A stretch of DNA of 64,000 nt from Blattamonas nauphoetae (Eukaryota > Preaxostyla > Oxymonadida), in contig JARBJD010000121.1 of assembly GCA_033064195.1 (NCBI GenBank), forward strand, positions 1 through 64,000, given 5' to 3'. Positions within the stretch are counted from its first letter, which is position 1. Each line of letters starts with the position of its first letter. Positions 12,266 through 22,268 of the stretch are shown piece by piece. The notes under the pieces are model-generated. The model worked only from the letters and a program-made list of their open reading frames with translations, searched no databases and was not told where the DNA came from. A program made the position numbers and the translations under genes.

Positions 12266-13132
12266 TCAAATATGGGACCTGATCAAAAAAGTCACAAAAA
12301 ACTCAACACTCAGGCCAACCGTAGAGGGTTTGAGGTGGTTTGGTGTCAGGAGCTTCTTCAACTTGTCAAAGTAGTGTTTTGCTGTGGCTTGTGACATGGG
12401 AGGAACTTGACCCAACATGAGGGTCCGCACTTCATTTTTCCGATCCAGATATTGAAGAAAGATGGATTGTTGTTTGATTTGCGTGATATCCTGGCTTCCA
12501 TCCTGCAATATAGAGTAGACATTGTTTGTTTGGAGTTCCGGGAGAGTCTTGGCTTGATAGAAATCATCCATACTTTTCACGAACTTCCAGAATGACTCCG
12601 ACGAGGGAAGAGATGGAAATGCATCAGAATTTTCGATTCCGCGCTTATTTAGAGTGTTGATCAGCTGTGGGTAGAGATGATTAGGGACTTGGCATTTGGT
12701 AGTGAAATGAGTGACGATGAAATGAATTCTGATATGGGAGTAGTATGGGTGGATAGGATCGTCGATTGGTCTAGATTTGAATAAACGACCTGTGTGTGAG
12801 GAGAGAGCCAATTCATGTCGCTTCCGATTCGAGTGGTTGAGGAGATCAGAGGCTGTTGTTGGCAAGCCTGGAATTGTGACAAATGGTGTTGGAGAGCGGA
12901 GTTGTTCTCCCCAGTAGTCTCTACACACGCGACAGAAGACTCTATTGTGAGGAAGTAGCTCGAAAATTGACCCCTCTTCCACCGGCTGTTTGAAGTTGTC
13001 AAATCCAATCCATCGGACCTAATCCACAAGATTATCACCCTCCGTAACAAGAATCCGAGCTGAGTCCAGCGTTTCTTCGAAGTTTTCGTCCATGGTCCCA
13101 TCGTCTTCTTCAATCTCTCGTCTTGTTGACAT
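12266..13132 (-). pseudogene. hAT-like transposase N-terminal zinc-finger region
   Basis: One frame runs from an ATG at 13132 to a stop at 12266 (289 codons) broken only by a TAG at 13019-13021. After the TAG, FCRVCRDYWGEQ followed by HSNRKRHELALSSHTG has the C-x2-C...H-x4-H spacing of the BED/TTF-type zinc finger that starts many hAT transposases. The next 150 residues are helical (PHLYPQLINTLNKRGIEN-like) and then the frame ends where a catalytic RNase H-like domain should begin. No catalytic motifs, terminal repeats or target duplications were found. It may be a truncated hAT element or a domesticated zinc-finger gene with one nonsense codon. Confidence 0.45.
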
Positions 13133-13522
13133 CAAAGAAAAAAAGATTTAAAACAACAAACCTACTGTTTTTAAAATGTTGAAACTGTACCCTACATTGA
13201 GAACTGCGTTTTTTGTGATCCAACAACTAGCAATTTTGACTTAGATCTGATGGGATTATCGACTCTCTAAAACCCCTGCGAGATCCTCAGAACAGATTTC
13301 ACTTTTCTCGATTATTATGACTCTGTTCCTTCCAATTGTGTGTTTTAGACAATTCCGAAGTTGAGAGGATCTTATAGAGGTTTGAATAATCCGAAATATT
13401 TTCTAGGTTTTCTCTTGAAACAGGTATTTTGGCGCGGTACCAATTTGAGTTTTTCTCAATTTGACCAAAATAGATTTTTTGAGCCCCGTTACTCGGATTA
13501 CTGACAATGTTCGGATTAATCA

Positions 13523-13646
13523 TAGTGGCGTCACCAATACGTTCCATGTCAACAATTCGTGCCTTTTTCTGGAATTTTCACTTTTTGTCAAACTAAGAAA
13601 AAAGTAAAATTTTAGAATTTTCTTCCCACTGGATCCCGAGAAAACC
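13523..13646 (+). repeat. dispersed repeat copy 1 (inverted mate at 26,322)
   Basis: About 124 bp starting TAGTGGCGTCACCAATACGT and ending near CCCGAGAAAACC is repeated in reverse orientation at 26,322-26,446 with roughly 90 percent identity by eye. Both copies also have TTTTGGCGCGG nearby on the outer side, at 13,432 here after an extra 70 bp or so. It is probably part of a larger transposon family. Confidence 0.8.
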
Positions 13647-13649
13647 GGA

Positions 13650-14385
13650 CAATAGCTCTTTTCAACCACTTTTTTCATGTGTTCTCGTCATAACTTCACA
13701 ACCTGTGAACCGATTTTGATGAAATTTTCCACAGAAACGTTTGTTTGGTGAAAAGAACAATCAGAAAAAAATTTGGGAAAAAAGTATGGGTATCTGGGAA
13801 GATATGAAAAAAGGCTGTTTTTCGCCCAGAAAAATTTCATGGGAAAAAAATTTTTATTTTTTTGAGCGTCTTTTATCGATATGTTTACGAAAATAATGCT
13901 TTTTCTAGACATGTTATGAGTGGGATGGGACGGAAAAAAGTGGGATTTTGAATGGGATTTCTGCCCTTAAAATTGTTTTTTTAGTTACAATTCTGACTCG
14001 TTGTTTCCAATCGCTTTTTTGACACTATACAAGCAACTTTCCAGGCCAAAAAACTTCTCTTTCCCTGATATCGCTTTTGATGCGGATCACACCCATTATT
14101 TGATCATCAGTCATCGGAAAGTATCAAATCTGTGTATTATTGGAATATTATGGAGTTATGACAAAAGATGGCTCTATTAATCCTTCTCGGAAATGAAGCC
14201 ATGACAATACAGGATTATCACGTGAAAGAATAACATGATCGTGATCCTCGTCTGTATTTGCTCTATTGCATTCCTTATGCTCGTCTGCGTCAAGTTCATT
14301 CATCCCCATTGTGTGTGTGTGGGTGTGTGTGTGAATGTGTGATATTGACTTCATCTCGGTTGTCAGAGAGTGGCTGTGCTGACTG
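13650..14385. other. non-coding, A+T-rich; short TG microsatellite
   Basis: No supported gene. 14,309-14,340 is an imperfect (TG)n microsatellite. 13,800-13,900 is very A+T-rich. Confidence 0.5.
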
Positions 14386-16950
14386 TCAATCAGGAGTTGT
14401 TCGTGAACCGTGAGTTGAATGTTTCTGCTTTTTCTGATTCTTTATCAAGTTTGTAGTATCGATGAATGGATGGATGAAGAGTAAGGAGACGGAGTCAGTG
14501 AAGGCACTGAATTCTAGTTCGTCTGGCGTGATGTCTTGAGACGAAGATGAACGGTGAGATTGGTTGAGGTGGAGGAGGGGAGTGGTGTGCTGTGTCTTCA
14601 GAAGGAACGTGAACAATGTCGAACAAACCTGAATCAAGAATTGTTTGATGCTGCCCGCGTTCGTCCGAGCTTTTGAATTTGTGTGCGACGAATCGAATGG
14701 CGAGGCCACAGCCTTTTTGAGGCAGAACCCGACGACGATGTGTATGCCATGTTTGATTGCGAGGTGGAGTCCCTGTCGGTTGGAGATGAGTTTGATCAGA
14801 ACTCGGATGACACCGATCTCGGCATCGTTGATGTCTCTCGTGTCAACCTCATCTCGCCCTGTCTTTAACCCGATCCGCTCAATCTGATTGGCGTTCGTCG
14901 GTGACTTCAGATGCGAAGCTGCAGTCTCCTTCACCCATCGACAGAGATGCAGACGCTCCGACCGTTCGTGCAGATATTCGTACAGCGATTCATAACTTGA
15001 CGGGGCAGTTGAGATGGTGTCGAGGGAGGACGGACTTAGCGACAAGTTGTACAGGGCGTCGATGTAGTTATCGGCGAGCTTCGATTGATGGTTGAGAGTG
15101 CTGATGATGAACGAGTTGGGGATGAACTCCACAGGGCTTCGCTTGTCTCTTTCCAGCCGAGAATAATGTCGAGAGGGTGTTGGAGGAGGAACATGTTGAA
15201 GGGGGAGATCGGAACGTGGTCGAGATCTTCTTCGACTGTGCGGGCGGCAGGATGGGAGACGGAGAAGAGGAAGTGGTGGAAGAAGTGCATAGAGGAGAGG
15301 AGTGAAGTGAGAGAGGATTGGATGAGCGAAGGGAGGGAGGACGATGCATAGATGGGATGGATTCAATGTCGATGACATCCTTCACTTCAATAGTCACAGT
15401 GTTCTCCGATTGTTCCTCTCTCGTCCTTCTCTTTCTGCTCGACCCCATCGCCCCATTCATCGACGTGTTCCAGTTGACCGTCATGTTTGACAGCATCCCA
15501 TTCGCTGAAAGATCTGAAATGTTCGACGGAAGCTGTTTCAGTGTTCCGAACGAGTCTGACGAGATGAGCGAAGAATACACATCCGATGCAGCTTTCCTCG
15601 CAGCTACGTCGTAATCGGCCAATCGCCTGATTTCGCTGAGGAGATGCTCAAACAGAGCGATGATCATTTCCCCGTTGTTGTTGAACGACGAAGGATCGAA
15701 CGTGGCGTCATCGGAGTCGATGCCTTGTTTTGAGCGTTCTTTGGTGTTTTTTGCGAGAGACGACGTGGCGGTGAGGTCTTTCAAGACGTAGTTGTTTGAT
15801 TCCAATTCGAGACAGCCGATAAACATCTTCAGACAGAGCTTGAAGAGGTGGAAGTGTTTGGAGTGGAAGAGGAAGAAGATAAGTTGCGGGAAGGTGTGTG
15901 TGAACATTCCGTCAAGCCGATTGTTCTCGACGAAGAACTGGTTCTCTTTGGTGAGAGTCACGAAGGAACGGAAGAGGCTGTTCAGAACGGAGACTGGAAA
16001 AGTCTCCACAACTGGCTTCTTGAAGAGGTTGAAGCAGAGCGGGAGGGAGTCTGGACGAGAGCTGGATGGCGTTGTGCGTGCTGGAGAGTGAGAGACGGAT
16101 GGAGAGAACGAGGACACGAGCAAATGCGGCGACTTGTTGAGTGAGTTGAGAGCATTCGCGCAGAGGATCCCCATTCCCATCAACAAAAACGACGGACTGG
16201 ACTCTGTCGGACACAGCCAACAAAGAAGATGACATGGGAAGTCGGTTGAGAGAGTCTGTTCAGACGGTTGTGGAGGATGACCGAAGGGGTGATGAACACT
16301 CGCCAAGGTCGCTGCGTGTTGAAAGAAGACAGAAGGGACTGTAGTTGTGTCTGTGCCGATTGCGGAAGAGAAAGCATCATGGCGTGACTGGGATAAATCA
16401 TGACGAGGTGTCAACGTGTTTCAATATCGTCGAACTCAGTGAGCAGCATCTGTTCAGTGATGTGGGTGATGGGAACGAAGATGACATGCGAAGAGAGGAT
16501 GTCGATGAGAGCCACATCAGAGACGGCACAGCCGAGAAGAACGAGACAGAAATCTTGTGCAGAGTGGTAACCAGAATCGACAGTTTGATTATCTTTGCGA
16601 GGATCTCAAACTGAAGAGCCAGAGGTGAGGAGAGAAAGCACATAAAGGACGATTTAAGTGAACGATGAGATTCCAGCACTCTTAAAGAACAAGTTAAGAG
16701 TTGAGGGTCGTGGAATGAGTGTGTGAGAAGTGTTGTCCGAAATGTGTTTGGATCGACTGTGGATGAACTGAAGCATTGTGATCTGTTTCTGAGTTTGGCT
16801 GTTTCTGCAGCGTGTCTTGTTGTTTCGTCATATCGTTTACGATCTCCTGGAGGGCTTCGTTGCTCTCTTTAAGATCTCTGTTTGTCTGTTCATGTTAGTG
16901 GTGAGGCGACCGTGAATGACAAAAGAATGACGTGAGCAGTGTTCGACAAC
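14386..16950 (-). pseudogene. large helical (HEAT-like) protein, decayed
   Basis: Minus-strand protein sequence is continuous in content but changes frame at least four times. 16,950-16,750 gives a coiled coil (LKESNEALQEIVNDMTKQQ). About 16,380-16,310 gives LSLPQSAQTQLQSLLSSF. 16,220-16,050 gives SDRVQSVVFVDGNGDPLREC. 16,060-15,370 gives a long helical stretch including HLFKLCLKMFIGCLELES. 15,290-15,120 gives FNMFLLQHPLDIILGWKETS and 15,110-14,386 gives KLADNYIDALYNLSL and DAEIGVIRVLIKLISNRQG. Repeated amphipathic helices suggest a HEAT/ARM-type scaffold. No catalytic motif was seen. The switches do not coincide with intron borders, so it is read as a host pseudogene. Confidence 0.5.
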
Positions 16951-17200
16951 TTTAAGAGATGAAGAACGAAAAGTGGACCGAAGGTCTTCTGAACTTCGCT
17001 CTATTCGGCACTCCTAAACCGCCAGCTCGAATCGAGGAAGTGGAATGGAAGTTGGGAATTCGTGTTCAGTTTTGGAGAAGAGGCGCCTGTTTCGCAGCGA
17101 TTGAGTGATCATGCTGTGGAAGAACGATTGACTCCATGAGAACAGACATCGCTGTCGAAGTGTAGGACTGAACATGAGTGATCCAGATTTTGGTTTGATA

Positions 17201-19213
17201 GTACCCGGACAAACCCGGTATCTCCGATAAACCCGTTTCGTAACATCCACTTCATCTTTCTCCTCCCCTTCTGAGAACTGATCTGTCAACGTCGTAAGTA
17301 AATGTCAGGGTGAATTCTGGAATGTGAGGTGACTTCGTTCTGACTTTGTTGAACAGGTATGGGACTTTTGAATGGAGGAAACCGCGGAGCAGCAGACGCC
17401 AGAAATACTTGCATTCCTGTTGCAGCCACACAGGAGAACCCGAAAGGCGAATGCTCCAACCACAGTGACTCTTGATGATGGTGAGATAATCAATATCAAG
17501 GACATCACATTGGAGGCAGAGGATACACTGACTGATGGACAAAAGCGGAGAGCAAGGAACAGGATACTCGTCGGAAGACCGATCCAAAGACAAGGTCGAC
17601 CTTCTTTTCTGATTGGGGACGAAAATGACAGACTGCATCGCGAAATGATGGAGTTGATTGATTCTGGGTACAACCCAACCTATCAAGATATCTCCGAGAT
17701 GGTATGAGATTCAATTCCAATTTCACAGTCTTGAAGGCATTGGTCATTGCTCAGGCTCGCACATGTCTGAAAGCCACAAACTTGCACAAACCGAGCTCTG
17801 ACTGGGCCAGAAAATGGTACAAACAGTTTCCTAATCTTCATGCCAAGAGACCAGAACCGATGGAAGAGGCGAGACGGCGAGCAAAATCGAGAGCTCATGT
17901 CCGACCTTTCTTTGAACAGCTTGCTCAACTCAAACGACAACATGATTACAGCCCATCTCTAATATTCAATGCTGACGAAACGAGCTTACTCACGACAGAG
18001 AATATTACAGCGTTCAGAATCGGGTTGAAATCTCTCAAGAAGACCTTCGTCAACCCAGTGCACAAGATTTTCTCCTGCACACTCTTCTTCATCACTTGTG
18101 CGGATGGGGAGACTTTCACGACCCATATCATACTTCCTGATCGACATTATTGCGAAGCCCTCCAGAATTATCTCCCTGTTCATTTTAAGCTGCACATATC
18201 TGATCGCGGCTGGATGAACAAAGAAATCTTCGGTGATATCATCAAAGACCATCTCCTTTCCGATATCGCACAAAGAAAGAAAGATAAAGGTATCTCTGAA
18301 GAATCAAGGGCCCTACTTATTTTGGACGGTCACTCCAGTCGTCGGATTCCAGATTTGTGGCGGGATGTTGCCTTGCAAGGGCTCGACGTGCTCTGCCTCC
18401 CCGCTAACACTAGTAGCTTCCTCCAACCAAACGACTTGTATTCTAATGCAAATTTTAAAACAGAGATGAAAACGATGCCACCGTTCCCATCCAAGTCACT
18501 TCGCGACACAGCTCTGATCCCCTGGCTTTCAAAACTCGAAGGGAAAGTACAGCGAGCTTTGATCAAGGAGACTGTACAAAAATCGTTCCGAGATACTGGG
18601 ATCGAACCCTTCGATAGCAATCTCATTCTGACTCCACTGCCAGAAGGGGCTCCTCCAATTGAAACTGGTGGATTCTCCCTCTCGTGTAAGGTTTTAGGCA
18701 ACCAATCCGTCCAAGAAGCTTGGAGGAGACACATCAATGAACGTCTTCCAGCAAACAGGAGAGACAATGGCGTCGATGTTTGGGATGATGATTATTCAGG
18801 AGACCCAATGGATGTTGTTTTTTCCATCAAGCAATTACTCAGTGGTGAGGAGCTGATGCAAACAATGGAAGAATCGGATGAAAGCGATGCCGAACTGGAG
18901 GAAGGAGCGCAGCACATCCAGAAACACAAACGACGACATAGTTCAAGGGACGATGAAGAGAACGAGCTCGAAGCACACAGAATAATCTCTCGCGCACCAG
19001 GGAAGAGACCAATAAAGCTCAGAACAAACTTCGACTAGATCTGACCCCTTCCATTTCATTTTCTTTATTTGAAAGATGATTGTAGTCTTCAAGAATGATT
19101 CAGAGAAACAAGCACGTGGAGTGGAAGGTTTAGCAGGGAGAAGAATTGACACAGGTGCATTAATGTCGATCGCTTTAACGGGTTTATCCGCTCTAACGGG
19201 TTTGTCCGGGTAC
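17201..19213 (+). mobile_element. intact pogo-like DNA transposon
   Basis: The element is bounded by inverted repeats GTACCCGGACAAACCCG at 17,201 and its complement ending at 19,213, flanked by TA at 17,199-17,200 and 19,214-19,215. Each end also contains a second ATAAACCCGTT block, giving terminal repeats of about 45 bp. The only gene inside is the transposase. The open transposase and near-identical ends suggest recent activity. Confidence 0.88.
17372..19038 (+). CDS. pogo/Tigger-type DDE_1 transposase
   Basis: This gene encodes a 543-residue transposase if a 35-nt GT-AG intron at 17,702-17,736 is removed (330 + 1302 nt, divisible by three). The first exon carries a basic, DNA-binding type N-terminus with GRPSFL and ISEM. 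The second carries the catalytic core: FNADETSL (first Asp), LLILDGHSS (second Asp) and SSFLQPNDLYSNANFK (third Asp), with about 35 residues between the second and third, i.e. a DDxD triad as in pogo/Tigger and other IS630-Tc1-mariner relatives. The C-terminus is acidic, then basic. A related decayed copy lies at 8372-9230. All catalytic residues are present. Confidence 0.88.
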
Positions 19214-19647
19214 TATGATGTTCTGTCAAATCTTGTGTGAATTCGAGTTCAGGCTTTTCGACATTGATAATTCCATTCATTGCTGAAGTGACATTGATGA
19301 GAATGGGTGAGAAAAACAAAAACAGTGAGACTGAGGGATTTCTGTTTATGTCCAGCGGGTGAAATGGGGAGATCTCCCAGTCCCATCCCCTGGGATTTTG
19401 GGGATGGTTGGGTATCGCAACGTGACGACCATAGTGTTGATGAACTAATTGAATATAGCAAGAATCTGGTCGTGTTCACCAATGGGATTTTCTGGGATTT
19501 TTGTGTGGAGATAAGGGTTGATCACACACAAATGGTATCAGACCACATAACCATTTCGTTTATAGGTTAATTCCGTGTAGTACATCTCATCTCAAGCAAA
19601 TTTCGAGTTAAATCAAGTTCAAATGAGTAACAATTAGAAGAGTCATA

Positions 19648-20536
19648 CAGTCATGGACAAAAGTTTACGGGCACCCTTGTTCGCGTTTATGAACAATCAA
19701 CTTTTTCTAATCTTTCATTAAACACTTCACAACATTGGAAGACAGCAATTTCCAAAATATTGAACAAAAAGAGTCTAGTGAAGTGAAAATCAGGAGGAAA
19801 GTTCGAGCCGACTTGGGAGGAAAATTTGATGAGGGTGACAAGAACACATCTCCTCTCTGTGGAAGAGGAGATGTGAGGAGGTGAGAGTGTTTCTACTCTC
19901 AAAAATTGAATGGCTCCACTCCTTATTGAGAAAATGTTGGAGATGTCGTCGAAACGAGCAAAATCTATCTTCCGCATCTCGAGTCAATCATCCTTGTGGA
20001 CATACCAAACTCATTCTCTTGTCTCAACAACACGTATTCTCTCTCAACTATTTGTCGGGCCTCCAAATTTGGTTTGTACGAACTACAACGAAAGTGTCAA
20101 TGATTGGTTTTCACTACAGCTCGTCGTTTCTTTTGAGATTGAGAGAGAATACATGTTGTTGAGACAAGAGAATGAGTTTGGTATGTCCACAAGGATGATT
20201 GACTCGAGATGCGGAAGATAGATTTTGCTCGTTTCGACGACATCTCCAACATTTTCTCAATAAGGAGTGGAGCCATTCAATTTTTGAGAGTAGAAACACT
20301 ATTCTCCTCACATCTCCTCTTCCACAGAGAGGAGATGTGTTCTTGTCACCCTCATCAAATTTTCCTCCCAATTCGGCTCGACATCTCTTCCTGATTTTCA
20401 CTTCACCACACTATATTGGTTTTATATTTCACTAAGGACTATCTTTCATTGTTGTGAAGTGTTTCAAAAAAAATCAGAAAAAAACACCTGTTCATAAATG
20501 CAGACTTGGGTGCCCGCAAACTTTTGTCCGTGGCTG
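19648..20536. mobile_element. fold-back Tc1-type MITE
   Basis: The ends are CAGTCATGGACAAAAGTTT and, inverted, CAGCCACGGACAAAAGTTT, typical of Tc1/mariner termini. TA precedes the left end at 19,646-19,647, and the right end is followed by ATA, so the duplication there has decayed by one base. The arms (about 19,690-20,045 and 20,130-20,470) are long inverted copies of each other around an 80-bp centre, so single strands would form a hairpin of about 340 bp. Short open frames in the arms mirror each other and code for nothing recognisable. Confidence 0.85.
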
Positions 20537-20604
20537 ATAAAAACAAATTATGGATGGGATTTTTGTGGGATTTCCAGGAAAAAAGTGGGATTTCGATGGG
20601 AGAT

Positions 20605-20660
20605 GGTAGGGATGGGCAGTGGTCGGTCCGACTGCTCGTCGACCGACCGACTGCTTTTTT
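20605..20660. repeat. dispersed GGTCGGTC hairpin, copy 1
   Basis: GGTCGGTC and GACCGACC (20,621-20,648) flank a 12-nt loop, preceded by ATGGGCAG and followed by GACTGCTTTT. Nearly the same 46 bp occurs at 62,491-62,536, and a looser relative lies at 25,885-25,945. Confidence 0.75.
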
Positions 20661-20889
20661 CTGTGATCGTGCCCTTTTTGGTAGAAATCATCTGTCAATC
20701 CACTGATATCGTTCGTTTCACAATTTCATTGCCATTTTCTCAAAAGTTTCTGGGAAACAGTGGGAAAACGTTCTCATTTCTTCAATTGGCTTTGTTTCTG
20801 ACTCCTTGATTTTGAAAAAGGGATGATCACCTTGAAAAAAATACTGGACTGAAACAGATCAATTCTGAAGGAAAGAGAGTTGAGTGAAA

Positions 20890-22211
20890 TGTGAAAATGT
20901 CAACATTGTCTCACTCTCTTCATCTCTTTTGGCCTCTTCACCAGTTTCTGGGGCCGATCGAGGAAGTTGGGAGGAATGTGCGTTTGACTGTTCATTCTCT
21001 TCGTTCTCGTCCCCAAACCCAGAAGCCATGACATGTGCATTGAATGACAGTGTGTCAATTGCGATTTGTGTCAGACGAGCGTGTGTTTGGAGTACACCAG
21101 TGAGGAATGCTTGTGGGAAGAAGAATCCAGGCAGAAGGAACGAAGGAGGCTCACCATGCTCGATCTAATCCTTGATGAACGAGATTCTGTTGAGAAGGTC
21201 CAACACCCACGAGGAGAGGGGCTTCAGTGATGGATAGGCAACATGACTCCAGATTTCGGGGACCTGGTTGACAAGGAAGGCTTGTGACATCATTTCGAGT
21301 TCAGAACTCATCACAACAACACTGCACACGGCCGATTCAAGGTCGCTGAGAGAGGAATGGATGCGAACGAGGAGTTTGTTGAATCTCTCCGCTTCTTGGT
21401 GGAGACACTGCCAATGAACATCTCCATGTTGGTTGAACCTGGTGTGGCTGCTGTCTTCTCTGCTGCTCGCTGGAGTCGCTCCTGGAGTTCTGATTGAAAA
21501 AGAACGGATTCATTGGCTATGTCGAATGTGATGTTGATTGGGATTCGATGTTTGAACGACTGGCACATGGTCAGGATCTGCTCGTCCTGTGTTCTTTCGA
21601 GATGTCTGTGGCGTTAGAAGTGGTTCTTTCTGTTGTTCTTCGTCTTCGGTTGGTTGGTCATCTTTGATTTCATTGTCGCCTTCTTCTCCTTCTTCCTGCT
21701 CCTCTTCTTCTTCCTCTTCCTCCTCATCATCTTTCTTCTTCTTCTGTCTCGAACTCACAGCAGACGCCTGAAGTTTAATCAGCGTGTTCAACACAAATTT
21801 CGTTTCCCTCTGTTGGTAAGTGATCGCAGCGTTCGGATGCAACCGGAACAGCGCTGGCGAGTATGTCGGCGGCAGCTTCTTCACAGCTTCCTGCATCTGT
21901 TCATGAGTACACTCCAAATCAGGCATTTGATAGTCACCGTCGGGTGTGAGTGAGAAGTCTGGTTGGAGGAATTCGGGAGTGAAGAATGTCTTGAACAGGG
22001 CGTGGAGTGTTCGCATGTCCCACAAGTCTGTCACATGACCTCCATAGCTGATCTCGCAGACGACGTAGGAAAGGTCACCTGAGTGTGAAGCGTGAAATCG
22101 GCGAGTGTCAATGGTGCTGTCCACAATCAGTTCGGCTGGGAGAGAAGAGGAGAGAGGATGAGAGAGAGACGAGGTAGAGGGGTACTGTCGATTCGATTCT
22201 CTCTCCTCCAC
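20890..22211 (-). pseudogene. dynein heavy chain, C-terminal domain, decayed
   Basis: Axonemal or cytoplasmic dynein heavy chain is the motor subunit that moves along microtubules. The minus strand holds its C-terminal region. YGGHVTDLWDMRTLHALFKT matches the conserved YGGRVTD-W-D-RTL motif. LFRLHPNAAITYQQRET matches the GLHPNA-I-Y block, then AERFNKLLVRIHSSL, VVMSSELEMM, LVNQVPEIWSHVAYPSLKPL and [20 protein letters not shown] follow in family order. The frame shifts twice between 21,600 and 21,380. A TAG at 21,165-21,167 replaces the Trp expected in the (K)DWIEHGEPP motif. An acidic Glu run at about 21,690-21,740 is an unusual insertion. The upstream motor domain is not in the window, and the Tc1-type element at 22,269 lies just upstream. 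Confidence 0.88.
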
Positions 22212-22268
22212 CAGCGGCAGGACAGTTGCATCCTAACTTCTTCCTTCTTGTCGCTCGTCCCGTCCATA

